Assembly (NCBI GenBank): GCA_021808285.1
Contig: JAKBBV010000002.1
Location: forward strand, 62,001-126,000
DNA length: 64,000 bases
Direction: 5' to 3'
Origin: Pseudomonadota bacterium
GTDB lineage: Bacteria; Pseudomonadota; Alphaproteobacteria; Caulobacterales; Caulobacteraceae
Each line of letters opens with the position of its first letter. Position 1 is the stretch's first letter. Shown here piece after piece: positions 37,501-44,559 of this stretch. A model generated the notes under the pieces. The model searched no databases, was not told the origin of the DNA, and saw only the letters and a list, made by a program, of their open reading frames with translations. Position numbers and translations under genes: made by a program.

Positions 37501-38048
37501 CCTTCTTCAACGAGCAGCGGACCTTCGTTAACGCGGGGTCTGAACTCCTGGCTCACGCCGTGTGGAACGCATTCATCTACCAAGGGCATTTCGGCGCCAC
37601 CTACGAGCAGAAGGTGCTGAACGGCTATTATATTCGTCCCAAGCTTGCCATTGACTATCTGGGCCTGGATGAGGCCGGCTATACCGAAGGCGGTGGCGGA
37701 CAGGGCTTTGATCTGGCGGTCAATTCCCGCCATAGCAGCCGGATGACCGGAACAGCCGAAGTCACGCTCGGCCACGCTTGGGGCAAGGACGCCTGGGTCC
37801 GGACAGAACTCAATCTCGGATACATTGACGTGCTCTATGGCAATGTGGGCGACACGGTGGCCAGCTTCGTCGGTGGCGGCGCCCCGTTCAGCATGACGCC
37901 TGATGCCAGCCAAGGCGGCTGGGGCGTGATCGGCTTCTCCATCAAGGCCGGTTCGGCATCGTCATATTTCGCCCTCTACGGCGATCTCGAATATCGCAAT
38001 GGCGAGCAAATCTACGACATCGGCCTGGAGGGAAGATCCGTCTTCTAG
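34563..38048 (+). CDS. Autotransporter with CBM-like insert in the passenger
   Basis: Type V secreted surface protein of about 1,161 residues. A signal peptide (TRLELAAAVALAPLI.., cleavage near AHGQ) precedes a Thr/Ser/Gly/Asn-rich beta-helix passenger. About residue 308 there is a DxDxNGxxD calcium-type motif (DLDNNGVPD). Residues about 560-612 hold a compact segment resembling a family 5/12 carbohydrate-binding module: TYVTGAYVSYQGNIYEA then DYPTAWRTVG. A typical beta-barrel translocator fills the last 275 residues and ends in phenylalanine, as BAM substrates do. Start 34563 is chosen for the signal peptide. It diverges from phoR. Confidence 0.88.
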   Translation: MTRLELAAAVALAPLILAVTAHGQTVTVSSGTNTPVETATASNGSPANVDISSGGSINLQQTGQTAATLNSSNNLSLEGQIGSTNLNNTVGVNLVGGNTGSFNDIGTILLTETYQANTDLNTGVLYGPFAQGSARTGILVNGAGALNGGVIMTGGLTVLGNNSYGVQILSPITGGFTTVTVSPTTFTSSTSVTVGAGSISMTGSNSVGFYSAPGASIGGNVNLSSITVTGTGSQGVNIIGNIGGALNLSGAVTITGYRTTSRSTVSYIQGAYTAGELTQSGAAVTIGGQVGGGMIISAPPVVLSATNPDLDNNGVPDAQQGTGSITSYASAPALSLGVSGQSGGLGVLQAGTGVTGSQVNAYGFVNQGSITGDALFDPVTTPSLTGVLPSVAVTVGTGSTSNAFLIQGGLDNEGTIGAQAYQASATAVHFLAGGQTPLILNNGQISAISTQQTSEAAGYAPVSVYGVVIDSGAVVNTIINNGGITASVNGYGGAGALESGAIVDRSGTLAKVVNTGSISAAPVQTVITNPMPIGAEVAIDMSQGTAPESITQSVNASLPTSAAYSQANTYVTGAYVSYQGNIYEAITTVTTGEDPIDYPTAWRTVGAVSPSISGDIYFGNGGSTLSVNAGTVTSTTINLGMGINAVAINGPAGSGPSGATVTGSIQEGSAASGGVGGLTISVNNGTLDDLNPNTIAAKSVNVGSGGLLRVAADPANNINTKFLTSGASTFANGAQVGLTLVSLPSQLQQTFVVLETTGAGTLSVGNFGNSSISNAPYLFSAVPGYTPIGNQGGGEITLTVTEKNAQQLGLNTSEGRALSAVIAASAANPAIVSGLVGPTTQSGFRAVYDQLLPNQGQGLFDALDAAAQSIADMTATNPDNGKQSPGSSLWVQEVNENISRTSVNSPATYTKLAGLVAGLEHMGEGGGAIGLTLSFMNGNELPQAQQQGSGVTSQFLMSSLYYRRAIGGLTLDMQAGAGGAFFNEQRTFVNAGSELLAHAVWNAFIYQGHFGATYEQKVLNGYYIRPKLAIDYLGLDEAGYTEGGGGQGFDLAVNSRHSSRMTGTAEVTLGHAWGKDAWVRTELNLGYIDVLYGNVGDTVASFVGGGAPFSMTPDASQGGWGVIGFSIKAGSASSYFALYGDLEYRNGEQIYDIGLEGRSVF

Positions 38049-38090
38049 TCGCGAGCGTAGACGTTCGGCGCTTGGGGGGAATGACGCCGA

Positions 38091-38930
38091 ATGACCTTCG
38101 AACATGTCCTGGCCGGCTATGACCGCTTTGCGTTCACCGACCCAGCTGGGCGTTGGACGCGATCAGTTTGGCGGAAAGGCTCCGGCCCGGCTGTTATTAT
38201 CATACACGAGATGCCGGGTCTGCATCCGCTCGTCGTCCGGTTGGGCGATCGGGTGGCAGAGGCTGGGATGACCGTACTTCTGCCGAGTCTGTTCGGCCAG
38301 CCTGGGCGCCCGGTGAGCCTCGGCTACGCTGCAGCGGAGTTGTTCAAGGGCATCTGCATTAGGCGTGAGTTTGATGTCTGGGCAAAGCACCGTTCCAGCC
38401 CCATCATCGACTGGTTGCGGTCCCTCGCCGGTCACGCTCACACAGAGTGTGGCGGCCGGGGCGTCGGCGCCGTGGGCATGTGCTTCACGGGAAACTTCGC
38501 TCTGGCCATGATGACTGAACCCGCTGTGGTGGCGCCGGTGCTCTCTCAGCCTTCCCTTCCCATGGGTCTGGGGCGCAATGACGCGTTGGGTCTCAGCCCT
38601 GGGGAGGTCGCCTGCGCGCGCCGTCGCTTCGAGGACGAAGATCTCTCGGGCATGGCGCTTCGCTTCAAGAGCGATATCGCCGTCCCTGACGCCCGCTTCC
38701 GCGAGCTGGAGCGCCGCTTCGGCTCGCACATGGAGCTGATTGAGCTGGAGGATACTGATGCGGGCGGCGATAGCCCCCTGCCGCCGCACTCGGTCCTGAC
38801 GTTGCACCTTAAGGACAATGATCCGCACGGCGCCACCAAGCAGGCGGAACAAAGACTCATCGCCTTCCTCAAGGCGCGGACGTCGGGCGCGCCCTGGCCG
38901 CCCGAGACCAGACGACGGCGCGCGCGATAG
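38091..38930 (+). CDS. Dienelactone hydrolase family protein
   Basis: Alpha/beta hydrolase of 279 residues with the dienelactone hydrolase nucleophile Cys in VGMCFTGNF and the oxyanion segment IIHEMPGLHP. The late His (LKDNDPHGAT) can complete the triad with a preceding acidic residue. The family hydrolyses dienelactones in chlorocatechol breakdown or other small esters. The arginine-rich C-terminal end is unusual. It follows the autotransporter by 42 bases and is followed by a lipoprotein gene. Confidence 0.87.
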   Translation: MTFEHVLAGYDRFAFTDPAGRWTRSVWRKGSGPAVIIIHEMPGLHPLVVRLGDRVAEAGMTVLLPSLFGQPGRPVSLGYAAAELFKGICIRREFDVWAKHRSSPIIDWLRSLAGHAHTECGGRGVGAVGMCFTGNFALAMMTEPAVVAPVLSQPSLPMGLGRNDALGLSPGEVACARRRFEDEDLSGMALRFKSDIAVPDARFRELERRFGSHMELIELEDTDAGGDSPLPPHSVLTLHLKDNDPHGATKQAEQRLIAFLKARTSGAPWPPETRRRRAR

Positions 38931-38969
38931 GCTGTTTTCATAGGCGCGATCGCGCTTTAGAGGCAGTTC

Positions 38970-39503
38970 ATGCGCGTCTTCCCCAAGGCCCGACGGACGA
39001 TCGCGTGGCTGGGTCTGTGCGGCCTTCTCAGTCTGCAGGCCTGCGCCACTCCCGAACGCCTGGAGGCGGCCGGCGATGTCCACGCCCTCCTCGTCTCGAT
39101 CCGCGACGGTGACCGCGCCGGATTCGACGACCATATTGATCGATCTGCACTGGACGATGAGATCCAGGCGGCCCTGGTCCATCGCTCTGAAGCCGCAGGA
39201 CTTGGCGGAACAGGTGCGGGTCTGGGCGTGCTCGCCTCTGGTCCCTTGTCCCGTGTGGCCGGGGGGCTGTTGCTTCGACCGGAGGTCTTTCGCGCCGTCG
39301 CCTATGCCTACGGCTACCGACCGGGCGAAGCCCTGCCCCGGACCTTAGCCCTTGCGGCCGTGCTGCGGCCGCAAGGGGGCGGGAGGATCTGCGCAATCGA
39401 CCCGAAGACCGGTTCGTGCCTTCTGAGCTTTACGCGGGAAAGCGGGGTTTGGCGCCTGACTTGGGTCAACCTCCGGGTGCTTAGGAAGGGGACAGGTGAA
39501 TGA
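38970..39503 (+). CDS. Lipoprotein, DUF2939-like
   Basis: 177-residue protein with a lipobox LQAC at residues 24-27, so probably anchored to a membrane after signal peptidase II. The N-terminal part after the Cys (DVHALLVSIRDGDRAGFDDHIDRSAL) resembles the helical start of DUF2939 proteins, which are exported and uncharacterised. GAGG precedes the ATG. Its stop overlaps the start of the next gene as ATGA. Confidence 0.75.
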   Translation: MRVFPKARRTIAWLGLCGLLSLQACATPERLEAAGDVHALLVSIRDGDRAGFDDHIDRSALDDEIQAALVHRSEAAGLGGTGAGLGVLASGPLSRVAGGLLLRPEVFRAVAYAYGYRPGEALPRTLALAAVLRPQGGGRICAIDPKTGSCLLSFTRESGVWRLTWVNLRVLRKGTGE

Positions 39504-40186
39504 GGCTGTGGCGCTGGACCACAAGGGGAGAGCGAAGACCCGGCTCGGCCATATGGGCGCCGTTTGTGGCGGCAGTGGCCGCAAAGGCGATCGACCCCAA
39601 AAAAGGGTGCGCTGTCTGGGCTAAACTTACCTCGACGAGGCCCACTCTAGGGCTGGCGGCTCTGGCGCTTGCCCTCTCGGCCACGGCCGCTCAGGCGCGC
39701 CGCCATGTGTTCTCCTATGACCCCGCGGACGCCGCGACGCGCCAGAGCGCCGGGCCTGTCACCCTGGACATCGAGACGAATCTTCTGGGCGGGGTCACGG
39801 TGCTGGATGTCCGCTCAACTGTGGCGGAGGCTAACGCCGACCTCAAGCGGGCTGATCCTCGGGTCCTGGGCGGCGGTGGGTTGAAGCGGCTGACTGGCTC
39901 ACGATCAGGTTGGGGAGAGTTCTACGCAATTGAACCCGCAGAGCAGGGCGCACAGCTGATCGACGCCCTGTGTCCGGGATCGGAACGGGCCTGGATCGAG
40001 ATGGGCCGGCCGAGCTTCGGCCACGCACTGAGAATGGCGGTAATCGGGAAGCCCAAGGACGGCGGCCCGCCGCGTCTGTGTCAGCAGCTAGCCTATGCTT
40101 TTCACGGCGAGTGGAAGGTCCCGGATTCGGGTCCCAAGATCGATGAGCGTGGCCTGGTGCGCCGACATTTTCCCGGCGGGCCGTAG
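39500..40186 (+). CDS. Probable secreted protein, unknown function
   Basis: Up to 228 residues. A signal-peptide-like segment (ALALALSATAAQA) sits at residues 52-66, unusually far from the ATG at 39500, so translation may begin at an in-frame GTG nearer to it. The mature part has no family I recognise; two cysteines (ALCPGSE and PRLCQQL) could form a disulfide. ATGA overlap with the lipoprotein gene suggests coupled translation and common function. Confidence 0.6.
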   Translation: MRLWRWTTRGERRPGSAIWAPFVAAVAAKAIDPKKGCAVWAKLTSTRPTLGLAALALALSATAAQARRHVFSYDPADAATRQSAGPVTLDIETNLLGGVTVLDVRSTVAEANADLKRADPRVLGGGGLKRLTGSRSGWGEFYAIEPAEQGAQLIDALCPGSERAWIEMGRPSFGHALRMAVIGKPKDGGPPRLCQQLAYAFHGEWKVPDSGPKIDERGLVRRHFPGGP

Positions 40187-40201
40187 GGCGCGGCAAGACG
40201 G

Positions 40202-40981
40202 TCAGCCTGTCAGGAGCCGCCCGCGAATTTGTTCCGCGAGAACGGACGTGACGCCCAAGAGGTTCTGGAAATAGTCCTCCAGTGTCATTCGCGCCGTGAT
40301 GGCCTGGAAGGCGGCGTGCAGGTAGTCGGCGTGGACGCCCAGGGTCACACGGAGGGCTTCGTCAGACGGGGTGCGGCCCGTGAGATCGCGGATATAGGCG
40401 CCCATAAGGGGCGCCCGGGCTTCGATGCGGGCGGCGGCGTTGGTGGCCAGATAGTCGGTCATGAGGTCGCCCTCCGCCACGCCCAGCAGCCTGTGGGTGA
40501 GGGCCGCCAGGATGCCGGTGCGATCCTTTCCGGCGGCGCAGTGGATCAGGATAGGCCGTTCAAGCGCGGCCAGGGCGCGGAAATACTGTCCGAAAATGTC
40601 GAAGTGGCAGGTGTCGAAAACCGCCTGTCGGTAATAGCCGATCAGGAAGTCGTGGAAGGAGGCAGGGGAGAGATCCGATGTGTGAATATGTTCCAGCCAG
40701 GAATCGGGGCGTTCCTCGTCATTGAGAATCAGGGCCGCGCGGAACCGCGCCGGTCGGCGGGACGGCGACCTTTCGCGCTCGGTCTTGCGGCGAAGATCGA
40801 CCACTACCGCCAGATCGAGGCCGCCCAGCGCCTCCAGATCGGCGTCCGTGGCCTGGGCGTGGTGGGCCGAACGCAGAAGAACGCCGCGATGGACCCTGCG
40901 TCCGTCTGCAGCGTCATAATCGCCATAATCGCGAAAATTATCCACGCCTTCGAGGCGCGGGAGCTCTGAGACCGCCAGCAT
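40202..40981 (-). CDS. Tyrosine/dual-specificity phosphatase (Y_phosphatase3-like)
   Basis: Cysteine phosphatase of 259 residues. The signature CX5R is CAAGKDR within IHCAAGKDRTGI, and the N terminus has the NFRDYG motif of this family. It acts on phosphotyrosine or phosphoinositide-like substrates in the cytosol. It converges on the secreted-protein gene and lies downstream of nrdB on the same strand. Confidence 0.88.
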   Translation of the reverse strand: MLAVSELPRLEGVDNFRDYGDYDAADGRRVHRGVLLRSAHHAQATDADLEALGGLDLAVVVDLRRKTERERSPSRRPARFRAALILNDEERPDSWLEHIHTSDLSPASFHDFLIGYYRQAVFDTCHFDIFGQYFRALAALERPILIHCAAGKDRTGILAALTHRLLGVAEGDLMTDYLATNAAARIEARAPLMGAYIRDLTGRTPSDEALRVTLGVHADYLHAAFQAITARMTLEDYFQNLLGVTSVLAEQIRGRLLTG

Positions 40982-41088
40982 GACGCCTCCTTTAGCGGGA
41001 CCGTGAGACGATTCGAAGACCGCGCCGGAGGAGCGTTCCTGGAGATCGCGCGACGACCCCTGAGGCGCCTGGGTTCAATACAGCCCCT

Positions 41089-42129
41089 TCAGTGCGCGGC
41101 CGAATTTTCCTTGCGTCGCGCGGTCATCCGATCGAACTCGGCCCAGACCCCGCCCTCGCCGTGCCACTCGCCGCGCGTGGCCGCCTTGGAGTATTCCGTC
41201 GAGCGGGCCTCGAAGAAATTGGCGTGCTCGACGCCCGAGAGCAAGCTCTGCAGCCAGGGCAACGGGTTTTCTTTGACGCCATAGACTTCAGGCAGGGCGA
41301 GCTGACGCAGACGCCAGTCTGCGACGAAGCGGATATATTTCTTGATGTCCTCGGGCGTCATCCCTTGGACCTCTCCCGCCTCGAAAGCGAGATCGATGAA
41401 GCGGTCTTCCAGGCCCACGACAGTCTTGCAGCAATCGACGATGTCGTCGGCCACGGCCCTGGTCACCGCCCCTGTCTCGGCGTTGAAGGCGTGGAAGAGC
41501 TGCACCATCCCCTCGCAGTGCAGGCTCTCGTCGCGGACGCTCCAACTGACGATCTGACCCATGCCCTTCATCTTGTTGAAACGTGGGAAATTCATCAGCA
41601 TGGCGAAGCTGGCGAACAGCTGTAGCCCCTCGGTGAAGGCGCCGAACATGGCCAAGGTGCGGGCGACGTCGGCATGGGTCCCGACCCCGAACTCCTGCAT
41701 ATAGTCGTGCTTGGCCTTCAGCGCCTCCAGCTCCATGAAGGCCGAGAACTCGGTCTCGGGCATGCCGATTGTCTCAAGCAGCAGGGCATAGGCGGCGATA
41801 TGAATCGTCTCCATGTTGGAGAACGCGGCCAGCATCATCTTCACTTCCGTGGGTCGGAACACACGGGCGTAGCGCTCCATATAGTTCTCATTCACCTCAA
41901 CGTCCGACTGGGTGAAAAAGCGGAAGATCTGGGTGAGCAGATTGCGTTCGCGGTCATTGAGCTTGGTCGCCCAGTCCTTGCAATCCTCCCCCAGGGGTAT
42001 CTCCTCGGGCATCCAGTGGACCTGCTGCTGGCGCTTCCAGAAGTCATAGGCCCAGGGATAGCGGAAAGGCTTGTAGCCTAAAGAAGGGGTCATGAGGCCC
42101 GGAACGGTCTGGGGATGGGCGCGGGTCAT
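41089..42129 (-). CDS. nrdB: Ribonucleotide reductase class I beta subunit
   Basis: Diiron-tyrosyl radical subunit of 346 residues that makes dNTPs with NrdA. Iron ligands and the radical Tyr are placed as in the E. coli protein: SDVEVNENY, then METIHIAAY (Glu, His three later and Tyr four after that), then the second pair in ESLHCEG. The nrdA gene is not adjacent. Two candidate NrdR boxes lie 50-95 bases upstream, in the gap before the M20 gene. Confidence 0.94.
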   Translation of the reverse strand: MTRAHPQTVPGLMTPSLGYKPFRYPWAYDFWKRQQQVHWMPEEIPLGEDCKDWATKLNDRERNLLTQIFRFFTQSDVEVNENYMERYARVFRPTEVKMMLAAFSNMETIHIAAYALLLETIGMPETEFSAFMELEALKAKHDYMQEFGVGTHADVARTLAMFGAFTEGLQLFASFAMLMNFPRFNKMKGMGQIVSWSVRDESLHCEGMVQLFHAFNAETGAVTRAVADDIVDCCKTVVGLEDRFIDLAFEAGEVQGMTPEDIKKYIRFVADWRLRQLALPEVYGVKENPLPWLQSLLSGVEHANFFEARSTEYSKAATRGEWHGEGGVWAEFDRMTARRKENSAAH

Positions 42130-42178
42130 TTAAGCCTCGGAATCGCGGCGCGAACCCCGAATCTAGACCGCGCCTTCG

Positions 42179-42224
42179 CCCACATCTAGTGGGCGTTATC
42201 CCCAAACCCGCAATATCCTGTGGG
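42179..42224 (-). promoter_or_regulatory. Candidate tandem NrdR boxes upstream of nrdB
   Basis: GCCCAC-ATCTA-GTGGGC (perfect 6-bp arms) and CCCGCAATATCCTGTGGG (matches the box core on both halves) are about 29.5 bases apart centre to centre, close to the three-turn spacing of paired NrdR boxes. They stand 50-95 bases before the nrdB ATG, consistent with repression by NrdR-ATP/dATP. Confidence 0.45.
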
Positions 42225-42235
42225 GGGACGGGACC

Positions 42236-43690
42236 TCACTCCTGCATGGCATAGATTTTGACGAGGTCGTAGAGGAAGTCCCGGCCGTTATAAAGCGAGC
42301 TGACGCGGATGCGTTCGTTAAGGCCGTGGACACCATTGCCGTCCGGGTCGCCGAACATGCCGGTGACGCCATAGGTGGGGATGCCCACAGGGGTCATGAA
42401 GGCGCCGTCCGTTGCTCCGGCCGTGAGCACCGGGATGACCGGGACGCCCGGCCAGATCTTTGCAGCCACGGCGGTGATGGGTCCCATGATCTGAGGCGTC
42501 AGGGGCGGCGCCTGCTTCATCACCTCGCTGCGGGAGTCGGGCATGGTGATAGCGATCTTGGGGTCGTCGACGATGCCGATCAAGGTTTGCCGCACCTCGT
42601 CCGGCGTCGTCCCCGGGAAGATACGGCAGTTGACATTGGCCATGGCCCTCTGGGGCAGGGCGTTGGTGGCGTGGCCGGCCGCCAGCATGGTAGCCACGCA
42701 GGTGGTGTGCAGCATGCCGTTATAACCCGGATCGGTCTCTACCTCCGAAGCCGCCTTGGCATCCTGTGGGTCGCTCGCGATGGCCTTCATTGCCGCCCCC
42801 ATCTCGCCGCCGATAAGCGGGCCCATGGCTTCGAAATAGGCCTTCGAGGCGTCGGTCATCTGTACCGGAAATTGATAATGGCTGACGCGGATCAGGCCGG
42901 CGGCTAGGTGATAGATGGCGTTGTCCGGGGAAGGCCGGGAGGAGTGGCCGCCGGGGTTGGTGACCACGAGCTCGTAATCCTGAGGAAACTTCTCGCCTGC
43001 CTCCACGTTCAGGGCGATCGGTTTGCCCTGGGCGTCAAGGCGACCGCCGGCCCCCTCGTTCAGAGCGAAGGCGGCGTCGATCAGGGCCCGCTCGTGGGTC
43101 GCCAGATAGCTCGCGCCATTGAAGGCGCTGGCGGTCTCCTCCCCGCATGTGAGCGCCAGCTTGACGTCGCGCCGGGGTTTGAAGCCATCTGTCTTGAAGC
43201 GGCTGAGGGTGTCGACCCAGACCGAGGCCTCCGCCTTGTCGTCCGAAGCGCCGCGCCCGAAGAAATATCCATTCTCCTCCACCAGGGTGAAGGGATCGCG
43301 CGCCCAGTCTGAGCGCTTGGCTTCGACCACGTCGATATGAGCAAGAAGCAGCATTGGCCGCGCCTTTGGGTCCGAACCGTGCAGCACCGCGACCAGGCCC
43401 CCTTCCTTGGGATGGCCGGGTGCGGTGAACAGATGCAGGTCCGCTTCCGGGAAGCCCGCGCCTTTGAGGTGAGCCGCCATCCTCTGCGCCGCCAGGGTGC
43501 AGTCTCCATCGGAAAGCTCGGTATTGGTTTCCACCAACTGTTTGTAAAGCGCGCGGAAGGTGGCCTGATCGGGGCGTATCGTGTTGGGCCCCTCCGTCTG
43601 GGACGTCGCCTGCGACGCAAAGGCCTGAGAGGCCAAGAGCCCCATGCCCAAACCCGCCGCGGCCATCAGCGCCGCCACCCGATTGCGCAT
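42236..43690 (-). CDS. Exported M20 metallopeptidase
   Basis: M20 peptidase of 484 residues with a signal peptide (cleavage near AFA|SQ). Metal ligands are visible in LLLAHIDVVE, GRGASDDK and GEETASAFNG, in the order expected for a two-zinc enzyme. It probably trims peptides or hydrolyses acyl-amino acids in the periplasm. AGGGGGAC precedes the ATG. It ends 107 bases upstream of nrdB, and its 5' end is divergent from a Spy-like gene. Confidence 0.88.
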   Translation of the reverse strand: MRNRVAALMAAAGLGMGLLASQAFASQATSQTEGPNTIRPDQATFRALYKQLVETNTELSDGDCTLAAQRMAAHLKGAGFPEADLHLFTAPGHPKEGGLVAVLHGSDPKARPMLLLAHIDVVEAKRSDWARDPFTLVEENGYFFGRGASDDKAEASVWVDTLSRFKTDGFKPRRDVKLALTCGEETASAFNGASYLATHERALIDAAFALNEGAGGRLDAQGKPIALNVEAGEKFPQDYELVVTNPGGHSSRPSPDNAIYHLAAGLIRVSHYQFPVQMTDASKAYFEAMGPLIGGEMGAAMKAIASDPQDAKAASEVETDPGYNGMLHTTCVATMLAAGHATNALPQRAMANVNCRIFPGTTPDEVRQTLIGIVDDPKIAITMPDSRSEVMKQAPPLTPQIMGPITAVAAKIWPGVPVIPVLTAGATDGAFMTPVGIPTYGVTGMFGDPDGNGVHGLNERIRVSSLYNGRDFLYDLVKIYAMQE

Positions 43691-43834
43691 CTGTCGTCCC
43701 CCTCTGTCGGCGAGCCGACCGGACGCCGCAGAGAGATTAGAGCCACAGGCCCGTTATTGGGGTCAAGGCCGGCCGCGGCAGCGCGCGACGGACTGGGCTC
43801 CCTGATCCGTTTCAAGTCTTAGTCGGGGGCCCGC

Positions 43835-44437
43835 ATGAACAGGATCTCTCACGCCATGTCCCGAACCGCCTTCGCCGCCGCTGGACTTGCGGTGGTCCTC
43901 TCCTCGCCGCTTTTGGCGATGGCCCAGGCCGGTCCCGTATCTCAATCGTCAGCCGTCGCCACGCCTGGTTTTGATGGGCGGGAACAGCGGTTCAAAGCTC
44001 TGCACGACATCTTGGGCATCACGCCGGCTGAGGAACCGGCCTTTCAGGCTCTCGCCGCCGCCTCCGAGCCCGATCCATCTCTCTGGAACGCCCGGCTTAG
44101 GGATCTGCGGGCCGAGCACGCCCAGATGGCGACTCTGACCACACCCCAGCGCCTCGACGCCATGGCTAAAATGATGGACGCCCGCGAGGCCATGCGTCGC
44201 GCCCGCTTCACGAGCATCGCCGAGGCGACCAAGAATCTCTACGCCGAGCTCACGCCTGAACAGAGACGGATCATGGACGCCCTTCCCGAGCTCCGTCACG
44301 GCGGCTGGGACGGACCTGAGCCTCACGGCGACATAAGGAACGGGAGCAGGACGCATGGCGGCGACTGGGGAGGTGAACATCCAGCCCCGCCGCTAGGGGC
44401 CGGCGATGGCGCTCCGGCGCAGAACAGCGGGCCCTGA
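43835..44437 (+). CDS. Spy/CpxP-like (LTxxQ) periplasmic protein
   Basis: About 200 residues with a signal peptide (cleavage near AMAQ). The helical body carries an LTxxQ motif of Spy/CpxP chaperones (LTPEQRRIMD), preceded by a helix rich in Met and Ala. Spy relatives act as periplasmic chaperones or metal binders. The His/Gly/Pro-rich tail (HGGWDGPEPHG) could bind metal. It diverges from the M20 peptidase and faces the second prolyl oligopeptidase. Confidence 0.72.
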   Translation: MNRISHAMSRTAFAAAGLAVVLSSPLLAMAQAGPVSQSSAVATPGFDGREQRFKALHDILGITPAEEPAFQALAAASEPDPSLWNARLRDLRAEHAQMATLTTPQRLDAMAKMMDAREAMRRARFTSIAEATKNLYAELTPEQRRIMDALPELRHGGWDGPEPHGDIRNGSRTHGGDWGGEHPAPPLGAGDGAPAQNSGP

Positions 44438-44496
44438 CGACCAAGGTCAAGACGCCCAACGCTTCTCCGGGCGAAGGTCTCGTCGCGAGGCGAGGG

Positions 44497-44532
44497 GCCC
44501 GCCGGTCATCCCTCCCCCCTCGACCGGCGGGC
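44497..44532. terminator. GC-rich stem-loop between convergent genes
   Basis: Perfect 11-bp inverted repeat GCCCGCCGGTC/GACCGGCGGGC with a 14-base pyrimidine-rich loop, in the 122-base gap between the convergent Spy-like and prolyl oligopeptidase genes. A second small CCCCGCGGGG palindrome follows. There is no T run, so it may act as a rho-assisted or bidirectional end point. Confidence 0.4.
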
Positions 44533-44559
44533 TGTCCCGCGCCCCGCGGGGGCTGATAC

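Noticed and set aside
40229-40969. 246-codon plus-strand frame
   Set aside because: Antisense to the tyrosine phosphatase with intact CX5R.
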